A stretch of DNA of 64,000 nt from Burkholderiaceae bacterium (GTDB taxonomy: Bacteria; Pseudomonadota; Gammaproteobacteria; Burkholderiales; Burkholderiaceae), in the NCBI GenBank assembly GCA_021166835.1, contig JAJPEN010000033.1, forward strand, positions 87,575-151,574, read 5' to 3'. Below, piece after piece: positions 8,831 to 20,668 of this stretch. The translations under genes were made by a program, and so were the position numbers. Numbering within the stretch: position 1 is the first letter of the stretch; the number at the start of each line of letters is the position of its first letter. The notes below the pieces were generated by a model. The model made no database searches. It saw only the letters and a list, made by a program, of their open reading frames with translations, and was not told the origin of the DNA.

Positions 8831-9865
8831 TCAGCTGGCCGCCGGAACCGCCTTCCCGGCTTCGGCCTTGACTTCGTCGGCGCTGATCCGATGCACCGGG
8901 GCCTTGCCGCGGTTCGTCTCGGTCGTGACGACCGGGCATTCGCCGGTATCGCCGGTATCGGCGGGCAGCTCGAAGCGTCGCTCGGTGAGCGCCATCGCCG
9001 ACCAGCGGCGCGCCGGCTTCTTCTCTTCGCCGCCGAGTTCGGCGGCGGTGGGCGGAATCGGCTTGCCCTCGGCACGCAGCTTCTCGACGCGACGCAGGCC
9101 CAGATAGGCCGCGCCGTAGGCGCCGTTCAACTGGCCGAGCCCGTCGGGCGCCACGTGGAAGCGCGAACCGAGCGCGCTTTGCAGCGCGTCGATCATCGCG
9201 ATGTTGCGCGTCATGCCGCCGGTGAGCATGAAGCCCGGCTCGAGGCCGACGCGGCGCATCAGCTGGATCGCGCGGCCGCCCAGGGAGACCATCGCGCCCA
9301 TCATGATGTCTTCGGCGGGGATGCCGTTGGCCAGGTGGTTGATGACCTCCGATTCGGCGAACACGGCGCACACGCTGCTGATCGCCTTCGGCGAGGTCGA
9401 GCGCTTGGCGTAGGGGCCGATGTCCTCGGTGCTCAGGCCCAGGTAGCGCGCGGTCTTCTCGAGGAAGGCGCCGGTGCCGGCCGCGCACTTGTCGTTCAGG
9501 CGGAAGGCCTTGACGCGTCCTTCGGCGTCGACCTTGATCGCCTTGATGTCCTGCCCGCCGATGTCGAGGATCGTGCGCGTGTCGGGGAACAGCTGCGTGG
9601 CGGCCTGCGCGTGGGCGGTCAGCTCGGTGACCTGCGCATGGCGGAAGTCGACGACGTAGCGCCCGTATCCGGTGGAGCTGACGTAGGTCACCTCGGAGCG
9701 GTCGAGCTTGCAGTTCTTCAGCAGGTCTTCGAAGACGGCTTCGGCGGCCTGCGCCAGCTTGAAGCCGGTCTTGCGCACGGCCATGCCGACGACCTTGCGG
9801 TCGCCGTTCAGGCAGATTGCCTTGGTATAGGTGGAGCCGATGTCGATGCCGACGGCGTTGATCAT
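8831..9865 (-). CDS. bzdQ: Benzoyl-CoA reductase ATPase subunit, BzdQ-like (BcrAD/BadFG family)
   Basis: This 344-residue protein belongs to the BadF/BadG/BcrA/BcrD ATPase family of the acetate-kinase/Hsp70 fold. The phosphate loops GIDIGSTYTKAI and LDIGGQDIKAI are present. So are the two cysteines that bridge a [4Fe-4S] cluster at the dimer interface, in [13 protein letters not shown] and SSVCAVFAESEV, and the adenosine motif TGGMTRN. ATP hydrolysis drives electrons into the catalytic subunits. It is about 75 residues longer than its neighbour because of a charged C-terminal tail after residue 265 or so. It lies fourth in the operon, 10 bases after the BzdP-like gene. The P/Q naming rests on gene order. 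Confidence 0.87.
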   Translation of the reverse strand: MINAVGIDIGSTYTKAICLNGDRKVVGMAVRKTGFKLAQAAEAVFEDLLKNCKLDRSEVTYVSSTGYGRYVVDFRHAQVTELTAHAQAATQLFPDTRTILDIGGQDIKAIKVDAEGRVKAFRLNDKCAAGTGAFLEKTARYLGLSTEDIGPYAKRSTSPKAISSVCAVFAESEVINHLANGIPAEDIMMGAMVSLGGRAIQLMRRVGLEPGFMLTGGMTRNIAMIDALQSALGSRFHVAPDGLGQLNGAYGAAYLGLRRVEKLRAEGKPIPPTAAELGGEEKKPARRWSAMALTERRFELPADTGDTGECPVVTTETNRGKAPVHRISADEVKAEAGKAVPAAS

Positions 9866-9875
9866 GTCTTTCTCC

Positions 9876-10682
9876 TCAGGCGACCGCCGGTTCGGCGGTG
9901 AGGCCGAACGCGTGGTCGCGCGCGAAAAGCGCCGCGCCGAGCGCGCCGCAGAAGTGCGCCTCGGGGCTCACGTTGAGCTTCGTTCCGATCGCGTCCTCGA
10001 TCAGCTTGACCATCGCCTGGTTGCGGCTCACGCCGCCGGTGAAGGTCACTTCCGGGTTGATGCCCACGCGCCGCGCGAGCGAGACGCAGCGCGCGGTGAT
10101 GGCCTGGTGCACGCCCATCAGCACGTCCTCGGGGAGGATGCCCTTGGCGAGGTGGCTGATGATTTCCGACTCGGCGAACACCGTGCAGGTGGTGGTGATG
10201 CGCACCGGATTCTTCGAACGCAGCGCCAGCGTGCCGAGTTCCGACAGCGGCAGCTCGAGCGCGTACGACGCCGCGCCGAGGAAGCGGCCGGTGCCGGCCG
10301 CGCACTTGTCGTTCATCGTGAAGTCGTCCACCTGGCCGTCGGGCTTCACCGAGATCGCCTTCGTGTCCTGTCCGCCGATGTCGATGACGGTGCGCGTGTT
10401 CGGGAAGAGCGAGACGGCGCCCTTCGCGTGGCAGGTGATCTCGGTCACCTGCTCGTGGCCGAACTTGACGTTGTATCGCCCGTAGCCGGTGCCCGCGATG
10501 CGCACCACCTGCGACTGCTCGATGCCCGCGTTCTCCAGCGCCGCCTTGAACGCGTCTTCGGCCACGGTGATCATGCTGGTTTCCATGTCGACCAACGCGC
10601 GGCCGACGACCGTGCCGTTCTCGTCGATGATCACGGCCTTGGTCTGCGTCGACCCGACGTCGACTCCGCCAACGTATTTCAT
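9876..10682 (-). CDS. bzdP: Benzoyl-CoA reductase ATPase subunit, BzdP-like (BcrAD/BadFG family)
   Basis: This is a 268-residue partner of the neighbouring ATPase subunit. It shows [26 protein letters not shown], the cluster cysteines in [12 protein letters not shown] and [12 protein letters not shown], and [10 protein letters not shown]. Together the two ATPases form the electron activase of a class I benzoyl-CoA reductase. The start at 10682 overlaps the stop of the BzdO-like gene by four bases; the open frame extends further upstream but only as a shadow of that gene. The length agrees with the smaller ATPase subunit of the family. Confidence 0.87.
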   Translation of the reverse strand: MKYVGGVDVGSTQTKAVIIDENGTVVGRALVDMETSMITVAEDAFKAALENAGIEQSQVVRIAGTGYGRYNVKFGHEQVTEITCHAKGAVSLFPNTRTVIDIGGQDTKAISVKPDGQVDDFTMNDKCAAGTGRFLGAASYALELPLSELGTLALRSKNPVRITTTCTVFAESEIISHLAKGILPEDVLMGVHQAITARCVSLARRVGINPEVTFTGGVSRNQAMVKLIEDAIGTKLNVSPEAHFCGALGAALFARDHAFGLTAEPAVA

Positions 10683-12031
10683 GCCTGACTCCCGAGGGTG
10701 TGAGCGTTGGACTTGGTCGTTCCCGGCGCCGCGCCGCCGCGGTTCTGCAGCGATTCGAAGAACGCGTCCACGCGGTTCTTGATCTGCGCGTCGGACCAGT
10801 AGCGCGGGTCGATCAGGTCCGACTCGATGTACAGGCTCGGCAGCCGCAGGCGCTCGTTCAGGTAGTTGCGCGTGTCGGCCATGCCCGAGGAGACGAAGCG
10901 GCAGCTCTTGATGCCGTGGAAGACGATGCCGTCGACGTCGTAGTCCTTGATCTGCTGCGCCAGGCGCTCGTGCGAGAAGAACTGGTTCGACAGCCCGCGC
11001 TGCGCGGCGAGCGCGGTGACCTCGGCCAGGCTCTCGAGCGGGCGCGACGTGTCGTAGCGCACGTCGGCCGCGTCCATTCCGCCGGCGGCGAAGGTGAGGT
11101 AGTCGGAGTACGCGAAGACGCCGCCCCAGGTCTCGAACAGCTCGATCAGGCGGCGCATCGACACGTAGCAGGGCGTGCCGGAGAACAGCAGCCGGAAGCG
11201 CTCCTCGGCGACTCGTCCTTCGCCGCGCGCGACCTTGGCGCGCAGCGACTCCTCGAGGCGGCGCATGAACTCGGTGCCTTCCGGCGTGCCGCGATAGATG
11301 TTCATGATGCCGATGTAGGTCAGCCCGTCGAGCATCGCGTTGTACGGCGCCGGGCACGTGCGGTTCAGCGCCATCACGTTGTTCCAGTGCCCGACCGTCT
11401 TGTTGACGTTGTCCTCGATCTCGGCGAGCCGGTCCATGTCGAACTTCTTGCCGGTGATCTTCTCGCAGCGCTCGATCAGGTCGCGGAACTGCGCCTCGAC
11501 CCATTGCGCATCGGCCATGTGCTGCGCGTCGCCCGGGCGCACCGTCCAGTTCGCCGAGCGCTGGCCGGGCAGGTCGAGCGTGAAGGTCGGCGTGTTCAGC
11601 ATGTGCTCCCAGATCTCGCCCCACTTGATGAACGTGCTGCACATGTTCGAGGTGATGGCGATGTCGGCCTTCGGGATGATGCCGGCCGGGTGCTTGTGCT
11701 CGCGCAGGATGAGCCCCACGTCGGCCTTGACGTACGAGCAGACGTCGGGCGAGTAGCCGTAGTCTTCGGATTCGCGCAGGTAGTCCTCGGAGACCTTGCG
11801 CACGCCCATCTGCAGCGAGGTGATCTCGGGGAAGACGAGGCGGAAATCGAAGGCGCGCAGGATCTCGACGGCGTTGCCCATCACGAACACGTTCGCCACG
11901 TGCTCGCCTCGCTGGTTGGCGCCTTCCAGGCCGGCGTACCAGTCCTTGAAGAGCTTCTGCCCTTCCACGTGGGCATTGAACTCGCCGCCTTCGGCGGGGG
12001 CCGCGGATTTCTCGACGGTTGCGGTGGTCAT
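10679..12031 (-). CDS. bzdO: Benzoyl-CoA reductase catalytic subunit, BzdO/BcrB-like
   Basis: This 450-residue protein is of the HgdB/BcrB/BcrC superfamily, which binds benzoyl-CoA and an active-site [4Fe-4S] cluster where the aromatic ring is reduced to a dienoyl-CoA. Conserved cysteines occur in [29 protein letters not shown] and [14 protein letters not shown]. It is second in the operon, 15 bases after the BzdN-like gene, with a four-base overlap into bzdP. Its length fits BzdO (about 450) better than shorter dehydratase homologues. The two-ATPase, ferredoxin-linked context separates it from the 2-hydroxyglutaryl-CoA dehydratases, which use a single activator. Confidence 0.88.
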   Translation of the reverse strand: MTTATVEKSAAPAEGGEFNAHVEGQKLFKDWYAGLEGANQRGEHVANVFVMGNAVEILRAFDFRLVFPEITSLQMGVRKVSEDYLRESEDYGYSPDVCSYVKADVGLILREHKHPAGIIPKADIAITSNMCSTFIKWGEIWEHMLNTPTFTLDLPGQRSANWTVRPGDAQHMADAQWVEAQFRDLIERCEKITGKKFDMDRLAEIEDNVNKTVGHWNNVMALNRTCPAPYNAMLDGLTYIGIMNIYRGTPEGTEFMRRLEESLRAKVARGEGRVAEERFRLLFSGTPCYVSMRRLIELFETWGGVFAYSDYLTFAAGGMDAADVRYDTSRPLESLAEVTALAAQRGLSNQFFSHERLAQQIKDYDVDGIVFHGIKSCRFVSSGMADTRNYLNERLRLPSLYIESDLIDPRYWSDAQIKNRVDAFFESLQNRGGAAPGTTKSNAHTLGSQA

Positions 12032-12046
12032 GATTGCAGTCTCCGG

Positions 12047-13234
12047 TCAGGCGATCGCGAACAGGAGCGATTCGGCGAAGGTTTCCAGTTGCATCGACAT
12101 CTGTTCGAACGACGTCATCTTTTCTTCGAACTCGAGCACCAGGTGCTGCACGCCCACCTTGTCGAGGTGCTTCGACCAGGTGACCTGCTCGTCCAGGCCC
12201 GGTTCGCAGAACTTCGCGGCCGTGACGACCGCGGCGTCGGCGCGGCTCGTGCGGATCATGTCCATCAGGTAGCCGGCCTTGGTCTTGCGCTCGTCGTGCT
12301 GCACGGGGCTTGCGGCCGAGCGGTCGATGAAGCTCTCGGCGAGCGCCCACACGGGGTCGCCGGTTTCGGGCACGTCGGAGGTGATCCAGCGCAGGCCGAT
12401 CAGCAGATCGTCGTCCACCACGTAGCAGGTGTCGTCGAGCGCCTCGAGCATCTCGAGCGGCGGCTGCTCGCAGAAGCCGCCGACGAAGACGACGCGCGGC
12501 TTGTCCTGCGCGGCACGCTTGCGCGCGCGCAGCAGGCCGAGCGCCTCTTCGAGGAGAACGTTGTGCTGCTCGGCCGGCATGCGCGTGCGCGCGCGCATCA
12601 GCAGGTACAGCTCGCTGGTGCTGACCTTCCACGGCTCGTCGCAGCGTAGCGCGTACAGCTCGCGCAGCAGCGCGCGATTGCGGTTGTAGATGCGGATGCT
12701 GCGCCAGATCGCCGCGTCGTCGATCGTGCGGCCGATCTTCTTCTCGACGTCGCTGCGCAGCCGCTGGTATTCGGCGCTCGTGTAGCGCACCGACCCGGGG
12801 GTGTTGGGGTTCTGCGGCAGGTACAGGATCTGCCCGAGCTTGTCGGGGAAGTTGCGCGACCAGATGCCGCCCAGGTGCTTGGCCGCGTCGCAGATCGGGT
12901 GCGTGACGAAGCCGGTGAGGCCGTCGAGCGAGCCGTTCAGCCCCAGCTCTGTGGTCGAGCGGCAGATCGAGCAGATGAACGAGCCCATGTGCGCGTCGGC
13001 GTGCTTGAGCTCGAGCTTGTTGCCCCCGCCGAGCACGCTCACCGGGATCAGTCCCGCGGCGTGCACGATCTCTTCGGGAAAGTAGACGGGGAAGTGGCCG
13101 AAGGTTCCCGTATAGCCCTCGGGCAGCGAATCGATCGACGGCATCGGTCCGAGACGCAGGTTGTTGCAGTGCTCGAAAATGTCGCCGAGACGCTGCTCGG
13201 AGTCGGTCGGGGCCGGCTTGGCCTGGTCGATCAT
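12047..13234 (-). CDS. bzdN: Benzoyl-CoA reductase catalytic subunit, BzdN/BcrC-like
   Basis: This 395-residue protein is the first gene of the leftward reductase operon and the second member of the HgdB/BcrB/BcrC superfamily. Typical sections are [20 protein letters not shown] near residues 45–65, the cysteine pair in [16 protein letters not shown], and [19 protein letters not shown] in the C-terminal half. The ATG at 13234 is preferred over one four codons upstream because GGAGG sits five bases before it. The whole set N-O-P-Q plus ferredoxin matches the Azoarcus-type bzd operon in order and size. A methylbenzoyl-CoA or other aryl-CoA substrate cannot be excluded. Confidence 0.88.
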   Translation of the reverse strand: MIDQAKPAPTDSEQRLGDIFEHCNNLRLGPMPSIDSLPEGYTGTFGHFPVYFPEEIVHAAGLIPVSVLGGGNKLELKHADAHMGSFICSICRSTTELGLNGSLDGLTGFVTHPICDAAKHLGGIWSRNFPDKLGQILYLPQNPNTPGSVRYTSAEYQRLRSDVEKKIGRTIDDAAIWRSIRIYNRNRALLRELYALRCDEPWKVSTSELYLLMRARTRMPAEQHNVLLEEALGLLRARKRAAQDKPRVVFVGGFCEQPPLEMLEALDDTCYVVDDDLLIGLRWITSDVPETGDPVWALAESFIDRSAASPVQHDERKTKAGYLMDMIRTSRADAAVVTAAKFCEPGLDEQVTWSKHLDKVGVQHLVLEFEEKMTSFEQMSMQLETFAESLLFAIA

Positions 13235-13260
13235 TTGCGCCTCCATCGGCTTAATTTGGT

Positions 13261-13276
13261 ATTCCGGTACCGGAAT
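13261..13276. promoter_or_regulatory. Perfect 16-bp palindrome, candidate operator of the bzd operon
   Basis: ATTCCGGT is followed directly by its exact inverse, ACCGGAAT. The centre lies 34 bases before the bzdN start and about 48 bases from the centre of the FNR-type box. If the FNR box activates at the usual −41.5 position, transcription would begin at about 13275, inside this palindrome, a good place for a repressor. It does not resemble the TGCA-containing BzdR operators I know of, so the binding protein is unknown. Confidence 0.55.
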
Positions 13277-13309
13277 GCGTAAATTGTCGCCCAGCCAACC
13301 GTAGCGCCC

Positions 13310-13323
13310 TTGATACGGATCAA
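13310..13323. promoter_or_regulatory. Perfect FNR/Anr-type box TTGATACGGATCAA
   Basis: The 14 bases fit the FNR-family consensus TTGAT-N4-ATCAA at every defined position. The box lies 76 bases before the bzdN start and 152 bases before the Rrf2 regulator start. An FNR-like protein (AcpR) activates the bzd operon of Azoarcus sp. CIB under anaerobiosis, so the same control is expected here. It could also affect the divergent suf promoter. Confidence 0.8.
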
Positions 13324-13335
13324 GAAAGCCGGGTC

Positions 13336-13384
13336 GGACCGAAGAAAAAGCGGGTGCGCAGCTTTGACATATAGAGGACCGAAG
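13336..13384 (+). repeat. Direct repeat GGACCGAAG, two copies 40 bp apart
   Basis: The 9-mer GGACCGAAG occurs at 13336–13344 and again at 13376–13384. The offset of 40 bp is close to four helical turns. The second copy lies in the spacer of the predicted suf promoter. It may be a regulator site or chance. Confidence 0.35.
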
Positions 13385-13393
13385 TGGTACTGT
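13364..13393 (+). promoter_or_regulatory. Predicted sigma-70 promoter for the rrf2–suf operon
   Basis: A perfect −35 TTGACA (13364–13369) is followed after 18 bases by TACTGT (13388–13393). Transcription would start near 13400, giving a leader of about 75 bases before the regulator ATG at 13475. It points away from the bzd operon. Confidence 0.55.
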
Positions 13394-13474
13394 TTGTGCC
13401 GTTCCAGACGCGAAGCGAGGCACCGTCTCGCCGCGCCAGGATCGCGAAAGCCGCACGAATGCGCACCATTTAAG

Positions 13475-14004
13475 ATGCTCCGGATCAACCGCCTCACCGA
13501 CTACGGAACGCTCGCGCTGACGTACCTTGCGATGCATCCCGAGCGGATGCACAGCGCCGCCGACGTCGCCGCGGAACTGGGCCTGGGCGTGCCCACCGTG
13601 AGCAAGGTGCTCAAGGCACTGGGCCGTCACGACCTCGTGCGCAGCATTCGCGGCCTGCGCGGCGGCTACTCGCTCAGCCGCGCGCCCGAGGCGATCAGCG
13701 TCGCCGACATCGTCGACGCGCTCGAAGACCAGCCCTTCGGCCTTACCGAGTGCAGCGCGTCGGCGGGGCTGTGCGGCTTCGAGCGCAACTGCCGCATCCG
13801 CTCGAACTGGCAGCGCATCAACCGGATCGTGCGGCGCACGCTCGAGAGCGTGAGCCTGGCCGACATGATGCGCGTCGTTCCGCTGGACGAGCCGCCGGAG
13901 CAGGCGCCGAAGACGAAGCCCGACAGGACGAAGGCGGCTTCGCGCAGGCGGGCCTCGCGCCCGCCCGCGGCGCAGCTCGCGCAACCCCGAGAGGAATCCA
14001 TCGC

Positions 14005-14008
<4 letters not shown>
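13475..14008 (+). CDS. Rrf2-family SUF operon regulator
   Basis: This 177-residue Rrf2-type transcription factor begins with [19 protein letters not shown] and a winged helix containing [19 protein letters not shown] and [10 protein letters not shown]. Three cysteines in the C-terminal part ([14 protein letters not shown]) are placed like the cluster ligands of IscR-type proteins, so it probably senses iron–sulfur status. It matches the SUF-system regulator group found at the head of proteobacterial suf operons. The ATG at 13475 is chosen; an upstream in-frame extension has no similarity and would start inside the promoter. The stop overlaps the sufB start (ATGA), so it is co-translated with the operon. 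The last 35 residues are a basic tail. Confidence 0.9.
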
Positions 14009-15453
<1,445 letters not shown>

Positions 15454-15466
15454 GGAGAATTCCGAG

Positions 15467-16239
<773 letters not shown>

Positions 16240-16243
<4 letters not shown>

Positions 16244-17579
16244 TGAGCGCCGCTCAGCCCTGGGTCGACGCCTTCCGCGAGCGCGCGCCTGCGCTTGCCG
16301 GCGCCGCGCTTCCCTGGCTCGCGGAAACCCGCCGCCGCGCGCTCGATCGCTTCGCCGCCGAAGGCTGGCCGAGCGCGCGCACCGACGCATGGCGCCATAC
16401 CTCGCTGCTGGCGCTCGAGCAGGAGAATTTCGCCGTGTCGGCGCCTGCCGCGCAGCAACCCTCGGCGGCGCGGTTGCGCGCCGTCGTCGATGCGCTGCGC
16501 GAGGGTGACGGCGGTCATTGGGCCGTGTTCGTCGACGGCAGCCACGTTGCCTCGTTGTCCGCGCCGGGGCGGCTGCCCGGCGGCGCCGAGGTTGCGTCGC
16601 TGGCGCGCATTCTCGACGAGTCGCCCGAGCGCGTCGAGGCGCATTTCGGCGCGGCCGAGGACGGTTACAGCCCCGCGGCGCTGAACACGGCCTTTGCCGC
16701 CGACGGCGCCTTCGTGCATCTGCGCCGGGGCGTCGTCGTCGAGGAGCCCATCCACCTCGTGTTCGTCGGCGCCACGGCGCGAGCGGCAATCCACGTCCGC
16801 AACCTCGTCGTCGCCGAAGCCGGGGCGCAGGCGACAATCGTCGAGCATCACGTGAAGGTGCACGACGAACCGTTGCTGTCGAACGTCGTCACGCGCGTCG
16901 ATTGCGCGGACGACGCGCGCATCACCCACCTGAAACTGCAGCAGGAGTCCGAGCGTGCGGTGCATCTGGCGCGCATCCAGGCGCGGCAGTCGCGCGGCTC
17001 GATGTTCGCGTCGCACTCGCTGTCGTTCGGCGCCCGGCTGGCGCGCAACGACATCGTCACGCGCTTCGACGGCACCGGTTGCGAAGCGCTGCTCAACGGG
17101 CTGTATCACGTCGACGGCAAGCGTCACGTCGACCACCACACGGTGATCGATCACGCCCAGCCGTACGGCACGAGCCGCGAGTTCTATCGTGGCATCCTCG
17201 ACGAAGCCGGGCGCGGCGTGTTCGCCGGCCGCATCGTGGTTGCCCCCGGCGCATTGCGCACCGACGCGATCCAGCGCACCGACAACCTGCTGTTGTCGCG
17301 CCAGGCCGAGGCCGACGCGCGACCCGAGCTCGAAATCTACGCCGACGACGTCAAGTGCGCGCACGGCGCCACCGTCGGGCGCATCGACGAATCGGCGCTG
17401 TTCTACCTGCGCTCGCGCGGCATCGACGAGGAACGCTCGCGCAACCTGCTCACCTGGGCCTTCGCCGCGGAGACGCTGTCGCGCATCGGTGTCGCGTCGC
17501 TGCAGCGGCGCGCGCGCGCAGCGTTGCTGGCCCGGCTACCCGGCGGGGCGGCACTCGATCGCGCGCTGGAGGAACTGGG

Positions 17580-17583
<4 letters not shown>
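16240..17583 (+). CDS. sufD: Fe-S cluster assembly protein SufD
   Basis: This 447-residue SufD partners SufB in the scaffold complex. The N-terminal helical part has P-S-A-R-T-D-A-W-R-H-T, and the C-terminal β-helix part contains ARNDIVTRFDGTGCEALLNG, then HVDHHTVIDHAQPYGTSREF and the conserved ADDVKCAHGATVGRIDESAL with LFYLRSRGID. These are SufD signatures. It overlaps sufC at its start and sufS at its end, each by four bases, so the whole operon is translationally coupled. Confidence 0.96.
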
Positions 17584-18848
<1,265 letters not shown>

Positions 18849-18867
18849 GCGAAGGCATGAGGCAACG

Positions 18868-19320
18868 ATGAGTTCGCGCGGCGATCTACGCGAGCTGTAC
18901 CAGGAAGTGATCTTCGATCACAACCGAAAGCCGCGGAATTTCCATGAAATGCCCGAGGCCAACCACAGCGCCGACGGGCACAATCCGTTGTGCGGCGACC
19001 AGCTCACCGTCTACCTGCGCGTGAGCGACGGACGCATCGACGACGTGAGCTTCGTCGGTCACGGGTGCGCGATTTCCACCGCTTCCGCGTCGCTGATGAC
19101 CGAGGCGGTGAAGGGGCGATCGATCGACGAGATCGAGGCGCTGTTTCGCGACGTACACACTCTTCTCACCGACCAGCAGCCGCCCGAGCGCGATTTCGGC
19201 AAGCTGATCGCGCTATCGGGCGTGCGCGAGTTTCCGGTGCGGGTGAAGTGCGCGACGCTCGCCTGGCACACCCTGCACAATGCGCTCGCCGGCCACGGCG
19301 AGCAGGCGAAAACCGAGTGA
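18868..19320 (+). CDS. sufU: SufU-type zinc-dependent sulfurtransferase/scaffold
   Basis: This 150-residue IscU-like protein has the three cysteines in NPLCGDQLTVYL, GHGCAISTASASL and VKCATLAWHTL. The last sequence, with a Trp after the third cysteine, and the insertion before it are SufU-type features. SufU accepts persulfide from SufS through a zinc site. Many Gram-negative suf operons use SufE instead, so SufS–SufU is the variant found here. The start at 18868 is 19 bases after sufS. Confidence 0.93.
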   Translation: MSSRGDLRELYQEVIFDHNRKPRNFHEMPEANHSADGHNPLCGDQLTVYLRVSDGRIDDVSFVGHGCAISTASASLMTEAVKGRSIDEIEALFRDVHTLLTDQQPPERDFGKLIALSGVREFPVRVKCATLAWHTLHNALAGHGEQAKTE

Positions 19321-19330
19321 GGTACGAGTG

Positions 19331-19903
19331 ATGGGCAGCAGACATGGACAGGCTCAGGAGTTCACGATCGAGCAGTCGTGCCCCGCGGTCGAGGTGCCGT
19401 GGGGAACGTCGGTGAACCTGATGGCCGGCAGGCCCGGGCAGGTCACGCAGCGGCTCGGCGGAACGATCACGGTGATGGTCGACGGCAACCTGTACCGCGT
19501 CGAGGAGCAGTACGCCGACGCGCTCGGCCTCGAGCCGCTGGTCCTGCCCGACGTCGCCGAGCTGTTCGTCGACAAGGCGCCCACGCCCGAACTGATCGAG
19601 GCGGCCGCATGGAAGGTGCTCGGCACCTGCTTCGACCCCGAGATTCCGATGGACATCGTGAATCTCGGTCTTGTCTACAGCTGCGTCTGCAGTAACATCG
19701 ACCACGGCAGCTTCCGGCTGGACGTGCAGATGACCGTGACCGCGCCCGGTTGCGGCATGGGCACGCTGATGTGCGACGAAGCCCGCGAGAAGCTGCTGAA
19801 GATCCCGGGCGTGGACCAGGCGAAGGTGGAACTCGTGTTCGACCCGCCCTGGACGCGCTACATGATGAGCGAAGCGGCGCGGCTCGAGATGGGGATGTTC
19901 TAG
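19331..19903 (+). CDS. sufT: Fe-S assembly protein SufT (MIP18/DUF59 family)
   Basis: This 190-residue protein has an N-terminal extension followed by a DUF59/MIP18 domain: CFDPEIPMDIVNLGLVY, a conserved TAPGCGMG cysteine loop and FDPPWTRYMMSEAARLEMGM. SufT-type proteins help mature or deliver iron–sulfur clusters. The start at 19331 lies 10 bases after the sufU stop; an earlier in-frame start overlaps sufU. It is the last suf gene and is followed after 28 bases by sdhC. Confidence 0.92.
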   Translation: MGSRHGQAQEFTIEQSCPAVEVPWGTSVNLMAGRPGQVTQRLGGTITVMVDGNLYRVEEQYADALGLEPLVLPDVAELFVDKAPTPELIEAAAWKVLGTCFDPEIPMDIVNLGLVYSCVCSNIDHGSFRLDVQMTVTAPGCGMGTLMCDEAREKLLKIPGVDQAKVELVFDPPWTRYMMSEAARLEMGMF

Positions 19904-19931
19904 CGGGCTCACTGGCGACGGAGGAATCGCG

Positions 19932-20339
19932 ATGCAACGACAGGCGGCGGCACACGGGGCGGCCCGGTCGTTGCCGAAGTTCCTGAATCTCGCGCAGATC
20001 CGCTTCCCGATCGGGGCAATCGCATCGATCCTGCACCGCGTCTCCGGCGTCGTGCTCCTCGTCTCGCTGCCTCTGCTGGCGAGCGCGCTGGGCGAATCGC
20101 TGCGCAGTCCGCAGGACTTCGACGCCGTCGTGCACTCGGCGACGCGCTCGTGGTTCGCGCCGCTGCTGTTCATCGGCGTCTGGGCACTGGTGCACCACAT
20201 CTTCGCCGGCGTGCGGCACCTGTTCATGGACGCCGGCTTCGGCTACAGGCTGCCGCAGGCGCGCACCAGCGCCTTCGTCTCCATCGCCGCCGGCATCATT
20301 GCGGCGCTGCTGTGGCTTCTCGCCTGGGCACTGCGATGA
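19932..20339 (+). CDS. sdhC: Succinate dehydrogenase cytochrome b556 subunit SdhC
   Basis: This 135-residue membrane protein has three hydrophobic segments (about residues 35–55, 75–95 and 112–133). The SdhC signature SILHRVSGVVLL includes the histidine near quinone and haem, followed by VHHIFAGVRHLFMDAGFG, which holds the axial haem histidine region. It anchors succinate:quinone oxidoreductase. It follows sufT by 28 bases and overlaps sdhD (ATGA). Confidence 0.93.
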   Translation: MQRQAAAHGAARSLPKFLNLAQIRFPIGAIASILHRVSGVVLLVSLPLLASALGESLRSPQDFDAVVHSATRSWFAPLLFIGVWALVHHIFAGVRHLFMDAGFGYRLPQARTSAFVSIAAGIIAALLWLLAWALR

Positions 20340-20668
20340 GAGTCTTCTCCGGGCAGCGCGCCTGGCTGCTGCAGCGTTTCAGCGCGATCGCGATCCTCGT
20401 CCTGCTCGTGCTCGGAATCGTGCGCATGGCCGTCATGGACGGCTCCGCCTACGACCGCTGGCACGCCATCGCCACCAGTACGCACGGCGCCGTGCTGATC
20501 CTCGCCTTCTTCATGTCGATGGCGCTGCACGGATGGATCGGCGTGCGCGACGTCGTCCTCGATTACGTGCACGCTCCTGCGCTGCGCCTGCCGCTGCTCG
20601 CAGTGATCGCGTTCATCCTCGTCGCGGTGCAGATCCGCGTCGCGATGATCCTGCTGGGGCAGCCATGA
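20336..20668 (+). CDS. sdhD: Succinate dehydrogenase membrane anchor SdhD
   Basis: This 110-residue protein has three membrane helices. SdhD features include WLLQRFSAIAIL at the N-terminus, ALHGWIGVRDVVLDY in the second to third helix and a terminal hydrophobic span. It pairs with SdhC to bind haem b and quinone. The stop overlaps the start of sdhB directly; in most proteobacteria sdhA would stand here. Confidence 0.9.
   Translation: MRVFSGQRAWLLQRFSAIAILVLLVLGIVRMAVMDGSAYDRWHAIATSTHGAVLILAFFMSMALHGWIGVRDVVLDYVHAPALRLPLLAVIAFILVAVQIRVAMILLGQP

Noticed and set aside
10700..12649. Plus-strand frame of 649 codons
   Set aside because: It is antisense to two reductase subunits with clear motifs on the other strand.
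13310..13474. Upstream extension of the Rrf2 regulator
   Set aside because: It would start inside the FNR box and run through the predicted promoter; the Rrf2 fold begins at 13475.
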